From a virus, in IMG/VR virus record IMGVR_UViG_3300036719_000948, positions 1-25,665 of that record: a DNA stretch of 25,665 nt. One strand, given 5' to 3'. Shown piece after piece: positions 11,258 through 21,070 of the stretch. The number at the start of each line of letters is the position of its first letter. Within the stretch, counting starts at the first letter, position 1. Below the pieces are notes generated by a model, which did no database searches, was not told where the DNA came from, and worked only from the letters and a program-made list of their open reading frames with translations. The position numbers and the translations under genes were made by a program.

Positions 11258-12591
11258 CCACCATACCGCGAACGATAGATAAGTGGCAGGGGCATATTGC
11301 TTTCGCGCTTGCCACGCATCTTGTCATAGAGATACATCGCAAGTGGTGATGCTGTCGCAGCAGCCGTGCCTACCAGTCTTGCAGGGCCAAATGGCGTCAT
11401 GGCAGCAGCACCGCCCACCGTACCTAGGGCTGAAATGCCTGCGCCAACCATGTCATCTTCACCGACGCGGCGCTCGGTTTCCATCAAACCCTCGGCTACA
11501 CCAATGCCACCAATAGCGCCTGGCAAGCGAGGCATGGCTGCCATGCGTGCAGAGCCGCGCTGAAAAGCACTTGGACCTTTGACTTGCGGGATGGGCTGAG
11601 TGCGAGCGCCTCGAGGGCCAGCGCCTTCTTGTGATGGCAGGAATAACCCGGCACGGTTTGGTTGCTGGCGCATTTCTGGTGCCATAGCTCTGATCTTATT
11701 TTCAGCTTGAATGGCTGCCTCTTTCATTTGATGCGCCTCACTCATGCTTCGCGCTTTTTGAGCCACATCTTCGTAAGCGCCTGCGCCAGGAACATCTTGT
11801 GCTCTGATCCAATTTTGCGTCATTCGACCGCCAGCAGGCGGCCCTTGAATCGGACCTTGCGCAGGCGGCAAAGCACCACCCGGTGAAGTGATGACGGGAC
11901 TTGTTCCAGGCGCAGCAGTTGGAGCCACCGAAGGTGCTGCAGTAGGCAGCGCTCCAGCTTGAGGCTTACCGGCCATCATGCCAGCAACTTTTGTTCCTAG
12001 GACGGCACCAGCAACGTCGGCTGATAGCTGGCCAACATCAGACTCGGCGCCCATTTCCATCAATTTCTGGCCCATATCAGCAAACGTAACGCGCTGTCGT
12101 GGCTGCTCGGGAATCGGTGTTAATTCACCCTTGGCCTCCGTAATTTCAGGAGGCTCACGTTCTGGCTGTGGCTCAAACACGCCAAGTGATGCAATCGACT
12201 TTACATAGTTGCGCGTACTTTCTGGCAACTGGCTTTTCTTGGGGCTGGTAAAAAACGGATGATCATGGCCTGCGTTATACCCGGCCACTGCCATCAAAGG
12301 ATCACCAAAGCGATCAATGCCCTGCCGAAGATAAGTCACACCCGCAAGGATGTTGGTATCGGGCTGTTTAAGTTCTTCTTCCTTAAAGCCCAGCATCCTG
12401 CCCGTAGAAGGGCGCACTTGCATGATGCCAATTTCACCAACACCACCAACCTTGGACTGATCAAGGCCGCTTTCTTGCAACGCTACTGCCAGCGCTAATG
12501 CTGGATCAACACCCTGACTTTTAGCAATTTCAACAATTTTCCGTGCAACAGGAAGTCTATCTTCAGGAATGCGCTGCAATAGTTGTTCCAT
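11254..12591 (-). CDS. Virion-associated lytic transglycosylase (SLT domain)
   Basis: The N-terminal 140 residues form a soluble-lytic-transglycosylase domain: VALQESGLD with catalytic-type E40, GEIGIMQVRPSTGRMLGF near 52-69, and VAGYNAG near 102-108. The enzyme cleaves peptidoglycan, usually to open the cell wall during genome ejection. The rest (about 300 residues) is Ala/Pro/Gly-rich with a long helix (RSMSEAHQMKEAAIQAENKI) and a Gly/Ala-rich near-C-terminal stretch that may interact with membrane (TPFGPARLVGTAAATASPLA). Size and position at the end of the virion operon fit an internal or ejected protein. The junction with the upstream gene is TAATCATG. It is unlikely to be the lysis enzyme. 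Confidence 0.85.
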   Translation of the reverse strand: MEQLLQRIPEDRLPVARKIVEIAKSQGVDPALALAVALQESGLDQSKVGGVGEIGIMQVRPSTGRMLGFKEEELKQPDTNILAGVTYLRQGIDRFGDPLMAVAGYNAGHDHPFFTSPKKSQLPESTRNYVKSIASLGVFEPQPEREPPEITEAKGELTPIPEQPRQRVTFADMGQKLMEMGAESDVGQLSADVAGAVLGTKVAGMMAGKPQAGALPTAAPSVAPTAAPGTSPVITSPGGALPPAQGPIQGPPAGGRMTQNWIRAQDVPGAGAYEDVAQKARSMSEAHQMKEAAIQAENKIRAMAPEMRQQPNRAGLFLPSQEGAGPRGARTQPIPQVKGPSAFQRGSARMAAMPRLPGAIGGIGVAEGLMETERRVGEDDMVGAGISALGTVGGAAAMTPFGPARLVGTAAATASPLAMYLYDKMRGKRESNMPLPLIYRSRYGG

Positions 12592-12593
12592 GA

Positions 12594-14213
12594 TTAACGC
12601 CCCAAAATATCTCTGCGCAAGGCTTCACGAGCCTCACTATAAGGCTGCTGGCTTGTGGGCCTTGTGCCAGGCACTTGCGGATTAGCGCCTGATGTCATGC
12701 CTTGATACAAGCCACGCAGCTTTGCGTCGTACTCTTTGACCATTTCATCGTATTGCGGCGAACGCTTAAACTGCTCAAAGGTCTTATTGCTATCAAGCAA
12801 AGCGTTGCGGATCTTTTCTTCAAAATTGGCACGTTCAATCATGTGCTGGGCCTTAGCCTGAACAACCCGAGGCCGATCGCGCACAGTCGGACCCATGCTG
12901 CTGAAGATCAACTGTTCAAAGTTAGAGATTGAACCCTGGCCTTGAGCCATTGATCTAAAGCCAAATGAGATCTCGGCAAATCGTGAAGTAAGCAACGATA
13001 AATTATCAAGCACTTGCTGCACGCGCTCGTCATACTGCTGCTTTGATTCGCCAGGATTTTTGGGTAGCGTAATCCGATTAGCTGTCATCACATCGCGGAT
13101 CTGCGGCACAGAAACTGAATACCCGCGGCCAAGGCTAATACCCTCTTCAATCAGCTTGCCCACTGCTGGTAAAACGCCAGGCCTTTCAAGCACAGCGAGC
13201 ACTTGATCCATACCGGGTGCTTTAACTAATTCAACAACAGACTCGGCTGCCTGCCTGCGTTGTAGTGCTGTATCACCCTTTTCAAGGGCTGCCTGACGCG
13301 CTTTTTCATCAGCTTCAGCACGCGCTCTTATGGTGGCTGATTCACGCTCACGCTCAAGGGCTGATTGTGTTGTAGTCTTGCGGCCAGCAGGTGATGGTGC
13401 GGCAGGTTCTTCGCCAGGCTCTCTTGGTTGTGCAGGTGCGCCAGGCTGCTTAATTTGACTTGGTTCAGTACCACCAGAGAATTGACGGTCCCAGTCATCA
13501 CGCCAGCCCTCTGCCGCTGCCCTGGCCCTACTTCGAGTGGCAACTGAATACTCATTGGGGGTCATTAAAAACTTGCCCAATCCTGGAAGTTCAAACTCAG
13601 ATTGAGTCTGACCCGGTATATTTTCTGGGTTGACATACTGGCCTGTACGCTTGTCAAAAACAGTGCCATTCATAGCGATCAAGTAACGATCTTGATCAAA
13701 CTTGACCATGTCTTCAACAATCTTGCCGTACTCTGGTTTGATACGTTTTAATTGCGCTATGGATTGCGCTGTGATGTTAGAAAATCCTGCTGGCGCAGTA
13801 GCTGTACCACTATCTTGAACTGCAGCTTCTTGGCCTGCTTTAGGAGAGCCGCCAAGTAGACGGTTAAATTCCTTCATGGCAGCAGCTTCTTGATAGCCAG
13901 CAACTTCTTTTGCGGCCATTTCAGCCTTTATCTGAGCTATATCAATATTGCGCTTGCGCTCAGCCTCATCAGCCGTGCCGTAAGCCTCCATGACATTGCC
14001 AAGGCTTTCACCGAAACGCCCTGATTTGGTTGGCTGCAGGAACGCTCTAGCCATCGCTAAGTTACGCGGATCAATGAACTCATTTCGAGCTTGCAAGGCA
14101 TCGAGCATGGCCTGCTGCGCAGCAATATATTTTTGCCGCGACGCTGCAAGTTCTGGATCTTCGCCGGGAATTGCTACTGGCGAGACCGTCGCTAATGGAG
14201 ATTGTTTAGCCAC
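12594..14213 (-). CDS. Putative internal virion/ejection protein, coiled-coil rich (539 aa)
   Basis: The protein is Ala/Gln/Glu-rich and largely helical: DALQARNEFIDPRNLAMARA near the N-terminus, AEMAAKEVAGYQEAAAMKEF near 90-115, a Pro/Gln/Ala linker, then charged helices and a C-terminal region (LTSRFAEISFGFRSMAQGQG) that looks conserved. No enzyme motif is seen. Such composition and its place between other large virion genes fit internal virion proteins of short-tailed phages, but the family is not named. The start is GTG at 14213 after a good SD (GGAGGG). Confidence 0.7.
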   Translation of the reverse strand: MAKQSPLATVSPVAIPGEDPELAASRQKYIAAQQAMLDALQARNEFIDPRNLAMARAFLQPTKSGRFGESLGNVMEAYGTADEAERKRNIDIAQIKAEMAAKEVAGYQEAAAMKEFNRLLGGSPKAGQEAAVQDSGTATAPAGFSNITAQSIAQLKRIKPEYGKIVEDMVKFDQDRYLIAMNGTVFDKRTGQYVNPENIPGQTQSEFELPGLGKFLMTPNEYSVATRSRARAAAEGWRDDWDRQFSGGTEPSQIKQPGAPAQPREPGEEPAAPSPAGRKTTTQSALERERESATIRARAEADEKARQAALEKGDTALQRRQAAESVVELVKAPGMDQVLAVLERPGVLPAVGKLIEEGISLGRGYSVSVPQIRDVMTANRITLPKNPGESKQQYDERVQQVLDNLSLLTSRFAEISFGFRSMAQGQGSISNFEQLIFSSMGPTVRDRPRVVQAKAQHMIERANFEEKIRNALLDSNKTFEQFKRSPQYDEMVKEYDAKLRGLYQGMTSGANPQVPGTRPTSQQPYSEAREALRRDILGR

Positions 14214-14215
14214 AA

Positions 14216-15262
14216 TTACCCTCCAAAATCTGCATAGTCTGACAACTCATCAATAGCTGCCTGCTCTTCTGCGCTAAGTCTTCCAGACCCTGACAAAAGT
14301 TTGTTTAATGTAGCGCCAAGCGTTTGAGATTTATTGCCGCCCTCTCCAGTTTTAATTCCTGATAGGAAGGATGTCAGTGATCCAATTTTGTCTATCGTGC
14401 TTGGACCATAACCAGCGCCTTGTAGCGGACCCTTGTACGTGTCAGTGGATGACAATGGGAACTGGTAATTTCTAAGCAATGCAGCAACATTGGCAGCCCT
14501 TGTTAAAGGCGCCTCAATCTTAGATTGCTCATATTCAAGCTGTTGTGTACCAAGATCTGACAGGGTGCCTAAAGCGCTTTTTGCAGCTTGTTGCTCTTGA
14601 GATCCCAGGCCTGTCAATGCCGTGGTGGCACCTGTCTGCCCGGTTTGCTCTCTGAGGGCAGCATCCAGTGCAGTCTCAAAGCCTTTAGACCTAGCTTCAG
14701 TTTGTTGTGCTTGAAGCTTGGAGGCAATGTCTGCAAGGGCTTGGCCACCGATGTTACCCACCCTGCTGCCACCAAACTGGCCACCACTAATTCCTAATGC
14801 TTTTAAGCCTGGCAGTACACTGCGCTGCAAGTTGATGTCAGATTGCTTTTGCATCTCATCAATGACTTGCTGCTGGTATGGGTTGTAAAACTTTGCAATA
14901 TCTGCGGAGGACACATCCATGGCAGACTGGCCAGCCGTCAATGCTTGATCCAGTGGCGTTTGATACCGAGCCAAGTCACTGAGGGCTGGCAACTGACCTG
15001 CCGCATAAGGCTTACCCGTTGCTGGGTCAATGCCGGATGTTAAGTTGGTCAGATAATCTGGCCTGCTGGCAATCAGATCTTTGCCCTGAAAAGCCGTCAT
15101 GGTTGGCTTTCCTGAAGCATCAACGCCAGTTGTGCCTAGTTGACTTTGACCTACTTGAGCAAGATTGGTCAGATAGTCAGTAAGATACTGAGGTGCTGAC
15201 TGCTGCTTGGTTGTCGTTGTCGTAATGTCTGGCGGTGCAGAGCCTTCAAATAATCCGGCCAT
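14216..15262 (-). CDS. Conserved virion protein, internal/tail type (348 aa)
   Basis: The protein carries YNPYQQQVIDEMQKQSDIN followed by ISGGQFGGSRVGNIGGQALA, a signature I associate with a family found in many podovirus-like phages beside ejection proteins. The N-terminus is Thr/Gln-rich and the middle is an Ala/Gln/Leu helix (IASKLQAQQTEARSKGFETA). Biochemical function is unknown; a structural or DNA-ejection role is inferred. It is joined to the giant protein gene by TAATCATG with AGGG upstream. Confidence 0.75.
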   Translation of the reverse strand: MAGLFEGSAPPDITTTTTKQQSAPQYLTDYLTNLAQVGQSQLGTTGVDASGKPTMTAFQGKDLIASRPDYLTNLTSGIDPATGKPYAAGQLPALSDLARYQTPLDQALTAGQSAMDVSSADIAKFYNPYQQQVIDEMQKQSDINLQRSVLPGLKALGISGGQFGGSRVGNIGGQALADIASKLQAQQTEARSKGFETALDAALREQTGQTGATTALTGLGSQEQQAAKSALGTLSDLGTQQLEYEQSKIEAPLTRAANVAALLRNYQFPLSSTDTYKGPLQGAGYGPSTIDKIGSLTSFLSGIKTGEGGNKSQTLGATLNKLLSGSGRLSAEEQAAIDELSDYADFGG

Positions 15263-15264
15263 GA

Positions 15265-18200
15265 TTATTTACCCTTCTTGATATAGTCCAGCGGTGACTT
15301 ATGCGCTGGCGGTGGTAAGTCTTTGACTTTCGTGGATCTGGCTCGTGCTCGGATCTCGTGCATCATCTTGTAGAGTTTATCTGTTCCTGCCTTGGTTGAG
15401 CCATTACCAAGTGCAGAAACCACATCGGCAGGGAATACAAACTCACCATCAGCAAGCCATGCCGGGATGTCATCCGATTGACCATCACCATCGCCAGCAA
15501 CGTGTTTGCCGTCTTTGAAGTCTTCACGGCCACCGGGCAATACACCACCACGATTCATGAATTGCAAGTTCATGGCACCGCCCTTGGCTCGAAGTGGCTC
15601 TACATAACCACCTTCAGCGTACAGGGCCTCTTCCATTTCAGGCTTCTTAGGCTCTCGAAGCCCTAAGATGTCATCAATGGATGTTTCCTGGCCATACGTA
15701 AAAGTCGGCGCTTGCTGGGGTTGGATGCCTAAGCGCTGCGACATCACAGCAGCCAACATAGGATCAATTTGATTCATTTGCTCTACCCTTTCCATCAAGG
15801 CTTCCAATGGATTTTTTATCCTAGTATCACCAGAAGATTTCAATACGCCCAAGTCATAGTCCGATGAGGCCATAGGCATTGAAAGTCCAGAGGCTGCAGC
15901 ACTTGGCAACTTAAATGATGCTTTAGGCGCCGCTGCCTTTGGTGCCGTTGTCTTAGTAGCTTGCGCAGCTTGTACAGGAACCACTGCAGCAATTGGATCA
16001 AGCTTTGGCTTAACTGGCGCAACGTCTGCCGTCAGCGTTTCAGTGGCCTCAGGACCATCCCCAGACTTGGTCGTGACCGTGACCGTATTATCCGCGTTCC
16101 AGGTTGTGGTCACGATCTGATCACGATCGGGATTGCTGACAATCTGCGTAACCACGCCCGTATCAACATCAGACTTAATTTCCGTTGTACTGCCTGTAGT
16201 ATCTGTCGTAATGGACGTTACAGAGCCAGCATCAGACGTAATTTCAGTCTTGACGCCCGTGCTTTCATCAACAGTCACGCTTGTTGTGACGCCCGAGTTA
16301 TTCGTAGTTACGGTGGTTGTGGTATCGCCTTGAATCGTGACTTGCTTGGTCTCACCAGTTGTCGTATCAGTGGTCGTGGTGGTCACAGTCTGCGAGCCAG
16401 CATCCATCGTGACTTGCGTATTGCTTGTACCATCCGATGCGAGCACTGTGGTGACATCACCACTTGAACCTGATTCAATCGCCAAGTTGCTATTGCTATT
16501 TGTAAGCGTCTGAATCACGGTATTAGCATCAGCGCCACTCACAATCGCTGTGGCCACCGATGATGCTGTGGCATCAGCCAGGCTTGCGCCATTGTTCACA
16601 GCACTGTTGACAACATTGCTCACAACAGTGCTGGCATCACCGCCATTGGTAATGGCCGTGCTGGTTGCAGCAATCAGCGTTTGACTCGTATCAGCACCAG
16701 CAGCAAGGCTTGCATCCACAGCAGATCCAACGGCTTGTGCTACATCACCACCTGCATTTGCTACTGCTGTCAGGGTTGAGTCTATTGCTGATGTGGAATC
16801 AGTGCCTGCATCAACAGCAGCCTTGACGGCACTATTAATAACTGCTGAAGTATCAGCACCATTAGTTATAGCTGTAGTGACAGCATTGTCAATAACTGCG
16901 CTTGTGTCCGCGTTGTTATTTGCGGCTGTGTTAATAACAGTGCTTACAACTTGCGAAACGTCAGCATTGTTGTTTAGTGCAGCCGTGATAACACTTGTAA
17001 CTACTGAGGCGGTGTCAATACCGTTGTCAAGCGATGTCTTTATAACGCTGTCAACAACTGCTGAAACGTCAGCATTGTTATTCAAAGCTGCCGTAACGGT
17101 GTTTGTGATGGCGCTTGATGTGTCTACATTGTTAGTAACGGCTGCTGTGGTTGCGCTGTTGACAACTACTGAAGCATCAGCGCCAGCGTCAAGAGCGCCC
17201 TTCACTGTGCTGTTAACAGCAGTCGTGGTATCGACGTTGTTGTTCAGGGCTGATGTCAGCGTATTGGTTACCGCGGTATTGGTATCAGTGCCTGCCGTGA
17301 TTGCAGCGTTGCTTGCCGTTGAGAGCACGGTGTTTGCATCGCCGCCATTGGTGAGTGCTGCGTTGACGGCTGCTGATGTATCACCTGTCGTGGCCACAGC
17401 ACTTGATACAGCGGCTGCTGTGGCGTCGTTATTGCCTTGTGATGCAATACCTCCAACCACTTGCGTAACAGCGTCTGTAGAGCCTCCAGAGGCTGCTAGC
17501 GCGGCATTCACAGCGTTTGACGTTGTGGCGGTTACATTGCTGCCACTTGTGATTGCAGCGTTAATAACAGCCGTTGTGGCATTAGCAACTTGCGCTGTAT
17601 CACCACTTGCGCTGACTGATGTAATGATGCTTGCTGCGGCATCTGCCACATTGCCACCGTTTGCGGTAACAGCTTTGAGGGTTGTATCAACAGCATCAGT
17701 TACGCTGGCACCACCACTTACAGCGCCTGTAACGATGCTTCCAGCATTGGCATTTAAGTCTGTGCCATTGGATGCAAGGCTTGACACCACATTGTTGATC
17801 ACGGCTGTGGTATCGCCTGTGTTAGCAACAGCAGCAGACGTTAAGTTAGTAACACCTTGAGAGAGATCTACGCCATTATTAATGACCGCCTTGACCGTTG
17901 AGTCAATCGTGCCACTAAGATCAGCCGTGATGTTATTGCTCACCACGCTATTAATCGAAGTCGTTAAGTCAGCGCCTGAACTCAAGTCTGCTGTCAGTGC
18001 GTTGGAAACATTCACACTTGTGTCAGTAGGCTTGATGATGTCAATTTTCAGATCAGTGGCACCTGCTGGCTCGCTGATGCTGACCTTAGTTCCATCTGCA
18101 TACGTACCAATCATCGTGTCACCGTTGATGGTGACGTTGGTCAAATTGCCAGCACCTTGCAGCGTTGCTTCAGTAGGACCGCCAATAAGTGCGCCAAAGG

Positions 18201-21069
18201 CTGCCTGGCGCAAGGCCGACATATGATCTTGGCCTGTAGCCCTTGCAATCACGTACTCTTCAATGCCCTCGCCTGCTGAGCCTTTGATCATAGTTTTGGC
18301 TATGGTGCCGCCAAATGGGATCTTATCGGCAGCAGCCGTCATCACGGCTGTGACGGCTCCAGCAGCCTTCATATCGTCTACAGCACTCTTAACTGCTTGA
18401 GCGCGTGTTAAGCCCTTGGCCAGGCCTTCATCGACTTTCTGAGCGCCCTGTAAGCCAGCAGACTCGACAACATCAAGCCCTAATCCTGCAAGCATACCGC
18501 CATATCTGATGAGGGCTGATGTGCCGCCTGTGGCTAGTGCTAGTGCAATGTTGGGCAGTTCCTGCAGGCCTTCTACGCCAATCATCTTGGCCACTGCGCC
18601 AGGATTATTCAGTATCGAATCTTTAAGAGCGCGGCCAATGTCGGCGGCTGAGTTAGCGCTGGCAAATCTATTCTTGACCTCGGACTCGCTGGTCCTCAAT
18701 GCTTGCGGATAAAGTTCTTGGGCGATGTTTTCAAGCTTGCGGCCATAGTCAGACATCTGAGCCGTATTAAAGCCTAATGACTCACCAATCGTGCCGAAGG
18801 CTTTGAGCGTGTTACCAGCAGCCTCTGTTGTCATGCCAAACGCTGTTTTGATGGCGTTTACAGGGATGACTGATTGCACAAGCTTATCGGCTGCAGTTTG
18901 TGTAAGCCCTTGCGCGTTGCCCTCGGGACTTACAGCACCATAGTCTACGGATGCCGAGTCAAGAAGTGATGCTCTAGCAACTGGATCAATTCTTTTTAGC
19001 TCTTCAGCCGTTGCAAGAAGTGCTGCTTCTTGCTCTGCAGTCTTACCTGCTGCTTGACCACGGCCACTGCCTGCAACGGGCACCAGGCCAAGTGCAGGGT
19101 TTTCTTGGAAGGTGTCTGTGCTATAAGACTTGCCCTGCCAAGTAAATGTAGCGCCTGATCCGTAAGTGTCTCGCGCAAGCTTGTAAGCTTCAGAGAAGGT
19201 TGGCTTGGCAGAGATTTCAGCGCGAACATCAGGCAGTTGCGAGACACGTTCTTGTGCTTGCTCGCCAGCAGTTAACTTGCTGCCTTCGAGGATGCCCAAG
19301 CCTTTCGTGACAAGATTGTTTATCTCATTATCGGTATAACCGGCGCTTGTCATGGCACTGCGCAACTGCTCTTCAGTACCCGTACCTTTTGTTAAATTAT
19401 TGTAAGCAGATTGAACGCTCAGTTTGTTTTCTAACTTGATCGCATTCTGCGCATCAATACCATTTAATATTTCATTGGCACGATCAGATGAAAAGCCAGC
19501 AGCAACCATTTCTTCCAAGGCTGCGTTTCGATCAAGCTGCGGTGTGCCGAACTCTGGATCAATCTTTGAGTAGCGATTCATCACATCAGCGCCAACACGT
19601 TGCATGTTGATCTGCTGATCAGCCTTTTGCGCATAACCCTCGGCTTGATCTGCCGTAAGGCCAAGGCTTTGCAACTGACTTACCAAGCCTTCACGGCTTA
19701 AGTCATTGCCTGACCCCATGTAGTCTGTTAATGCTTGGTTGGCAGCGTTCTGGCGCTGCTGTATGGCAATCTGCTCGTCTTCAGCAGCGATGGGTGATAG
19801 TGCGCCAGCGCCTTGTGGTGCAGCATTAGCATCAAGAAATGCAGCGCGATCTTGGGGTGATTGTGCTGTTACTCCCGTGCCTGCTAGGCCCGATTGAATA
19901 CCGGCCTGAGCTAATGATGTCAGTGCGGCTAATTCGTTGCCTTGGAAGGCCTGCAAGCCTGCTGTAACAAGCTTCCCAGCGGTGGCTTTGTCCATGCCGG
20001 TTTCTGCTGCCAAAGCGTCTGTGGCAAAGCTTGTGCCAACACTTGTTGCTAACGCAGCAGGATCTAACTTTCCTGTTGTTATAAGTTGTGTGATGGCATT
20101 TTTGCCAGCCCCTGCTATTTCGGCAGGCAACATTGAACTAATTTGCGACCCTACAAATCCAGCACCAGCGCTTAAAACGGCACCTTTTAATGCGTCCACA
20201 GGATCGGCGCCGCCAGCAATTTGCAAAGCAAAATTAATTGCGCCAGATCCGATGGCGCTCGCGGCAGCACCCGTCGCGCCTAGCGCAGATCCAATTGCTT
20301 CACCAACTCCAGGCAAAGCTCCAGGCAATACTAGGCCAAGCGCCTGAATCCATCCCACATAATCTGGCGCATTAGGCTCGGCCAATCTTGTTCCTGTGGG
20401 TTGCCCGTATGCGTCATATTGCTGAACTAAAACCTTATTGCCTTGCATCCCTATGGCACGCTCAGCAACAACATCTTCACCTTTGTCTAATTGCCTAATG
20501 CCAGTATCAGTCCCCATAGTCCGCTGCAAAGTCCCGGTAAGCATAGTTCCGAGAGGAAAGCCCGCATCACGAAAATATTGTTGGACTTGAGTGGGTGATG
20601 ACCCCATGGCCAAAGCCAAGTCATCAAGACCAAGCCCAAATCGCTGGGCATACTGAGCAATAGCTTGTGGGTTAGTTATATTTCCAGAAACAAAATCTTT
20701 TAAGTTTTTTGCACTGTTTTCTTGAGTCGTATCAGTGCCAACAGACGAGGTTACAGTGTCAACACCAGCAGACGAAGTGACCGTATCAGCAGCACCTGAA
20801 AGAGCGCCTTGTGTGGCACCGGCCCCTACTGTGTAGCCATGCTGACGCATCCAATCGATGTCGCTTTGCGTAACGCCATAAGACGACGCAAGCAGCATTT
20901 CAGGCGTAATTCCCTGAGTGTTGTAATAATTGATCTTTTCTGCTTCCTCGTCATACAAACCGCCAGCAACACCCCAATCAGTTGGAAGAGCAAATGAGAG
21001 TGGCGACTGCGTTGCCGCCAAGTCATCTTCCGACGCTAAATTTGTAAGACTGCGATCGTATAAAGCCAT
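15265..21069 (-). CDS. Giant repeat-containing virion protein (about 1934 aa)
   Basis: This is the largest gene in the window. Residues 1-1000 are Ala/Gly/Gln-rich helical sequence with short repeat units (for example SAYNNLTKGTGTEEQLRSAM) and FTWQGKSYSTDTF. Residues about 1011-1526 hold some 28 copies of an 18-residue repeat (consensus near ADTSAVINSAVKAAVDAG). Residues about 1540-1676 are Thr/Val-rich beta-type sequence. The C-terminal 120 residues (HVAGDGDGQSDDIPAWLADG then EFVFPADVVSALGNGSTKAG) form a conserved phage virion module. It is presumably an ejected internal virion protein or tape-measure-like ruler; neither is proven. Start at 21069 has GAGG at a long distance; an ATG six codons earlier (21087) is possible. 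Confidence 0.8.
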   Translation of the reverse strand: MALYDRSLTNLASEDDLAATQSPLSFALPTDWGVAGGLYDEEAEKINYYNTQGITPEMLLASSYGVTQSDIDWMRQHGYTVGAGATQGALSGAADTVTSSAGVDTVTSSVGTDTTQENSAKNLKDFVSGNITNPQAIAQYAQRFGLGLDDLALAMGSSPTQVQQYFRDAGFPLGTMLTGTLQRTMGTDTGIRQLDKGEDVVAERAIGMQGNKVLVQQYDAYGQPTGTRLAEPNAPDYVGWIQALGLVLPGALPGVGEAIGSALGATGAAASAIGSGAINFALQIAGGADPVDALKGAVLSAGAGFVGSQISSMLPAEIAGAGKNAITQLITTGKLDPAALATSVGTSFATDALAAETGMDKATAGKLVTAGLQAFQGNELAALTSLAQAGIQSGLAGTGVTAQSPQDRAAFLDANAAPQGAGALSPIAAEDEQIAIQQRQNAANQALTDYMGSGNDLSREGLVSQLQSLGLTADQAEGYAQKADQQINMQRVGADVMNRYSKIDPEFGTPQLDRNAALEEMVAAGFSSDRANEILNGIDAQNAIKLENKLSVQSAYNNLTKGTGTEEQLRSAMTSAGYTDNEINNLVTKGLGILEGSKLTAGEQAQERVSQLPDVRAEISAKPTFSEAYKLARDTYGSGATFTWQGKSYSTDTFQENPALGLVPVAGSGRGQAAGKTAEQEAALLATAEELKRIDPVARASLLDSASVDYGAVSPEGNAQGLTQTAADKLVQSVIPVNAIKTAFGMTTEAAGNTLKAFGTIGESLGFNTAQMSDYGRKLENIAQELYPQALRTSESEVKNRFASANSAADIGRALKDSILNNPGAVAKMIGVEGLQELPNIALALATGGTSALIRYGGMLAGLGLDVVESAGLQGAQKVDEGLAKGLTRAQAVKSAVDDMKAAGAVTAVMTAAADKIPFGGTIAKTMIKGSAGEGIEEYVIARATGQDHMSALRQAAFGALIGGPTEATLQGAGNLTNVTINGDTMIGTYADGTKVSISEPAGATDLKIDIIKPTDTSVNVSNALTADLSSGADLTTSINSVVSNNITADLSGTIDSTVKAVINNGVDLSQGVTNLTSAAVANTGDTTAVINNVVSSLASNGTDLNANAGSIVTGAVSGGASVTDAVDTTLKAVTANGGNVADAAASIITSVSASGDTAQVANATTAVINAAITSGSNVTATTSNAVNAALAASGGSTDAVTQVVGGIASQGNNDATAAAVSSAVATTGDTSAAVNAALTNGGDANTVLSTASNAAITAGTDTNTAVTNTLTSALNNNVDTTTAVNSTVKGALDAGADASVVVNSATTAAVTNNVDTSSAITNTVTAALNNNADVSAVVDSVIKTSLDNGIDTASVVTSVITAALNNNADVSQVVSTVINTAANNNADTSAVIDNAVTTAITNGADTSAVINSAVKAAVDAGTDSTSAIDSTLTAVANAGGDVAQAVGSAVDASLAAGADTSQTLIAATSTAITNGGDASTVVSNVVNSAVNNGASLADATASSVATAIVSGADANTVIQTLTNSNSNLAIESGSSGDVTTVLASDGTSNTQVTMDAGSQTVTTTTTDTTTGETKQVTIQGDTTTTVTTNNSGVTTSVTVDESTGVKTEITSDAGSVTSITTDTTGSTTEIKSDVDTGVVTQIVSNPDRDQIVTTTWNADNTVTVTTKSGDGPEATETLTADVAPVKPKLDPIAAVVPVQAAQATKTTAPKAAAPKASFKLPSAAASGLSMPMASSDYDLGVLKSSGDTRIKNPLEALMERVEQMNQIDPMLAAVMSQRLGIQPQQAPTFTYGQETSIDDILGLREPKKPEMEEALYAEGGYVEPLRAKGGAMNLQFMNRGGVLPGGREDFKDGKHVAGDGDGQSDDIPAWLADGEFVFPADVVSALGNGSTKAGTDKLYKMMHEIRARARSTKVKDLPPPAHKSPLDYIKKGK
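16040..16450 (-). repeat. Thr-rich beta-type degenerate repeat
   Basis: This part of the giant protein gene encodes alternating Thr/Val/Asp sequence such as GDTTTTVTTNNSGVTTSVTV and TDTTGSTTEIKSDVDTGVVT, likely a beta-strand or solenoid segment. It directly follows the 18-residue repeats. Confidence 0.7.
16480..18035 (-). repeat. Tandem 54-base (18-residue) coding repeat
   Basis: About 28 units encode an 18-residue motif of the form (A/G/V)D(T/A/V)S-x-V(I/V)-x-x-x-V-x-x-A-(L/V/I)-x-x-(G/N). From about 17330 down to 16500 the period is regular at 18 residues, while upstream units vary by one or two residues. Hydrophobic positions at about 7, 11 and 14/15 suggest short helices linked by GAD/NND turns. 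Units are highly diverged in DNA sequence. Confidence 0.85.
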
Positions 21070-21070
21070 G

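Noticed and set aside
11254-12591. The transglycosylase as the lysis endolysin
   Set aside because: The SLT domain is fused to about 300 residues of virion-type sequence and the gene belongs to the virion operon, which fits an ejected wall-opening enzyme.
15961-16467. Plus-strand frame of 168 codons
   Set aside because: It lies opposite the Thr-rich segment of the giant protein and its Arg/Cys/Ile-rich translation looks like an antisense shadow.
16793-17860. Long plus-strand frame of 355 codons opposite the repeat region of the giant gene
   Set aside because: It is antisense to the 54-base repeats, has monotonous Val/Ala/Leu/Thr composition with repeated spacing, and lacks an SD; it follows from the codon pattern of the repeats.
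16480-18035. Regular 54-base repeats considered as a CRISPR array
   Set aside because: The units are diverged in DNA, lack conserved repeats alternating with unique spacers, and maintain one open reading frame.
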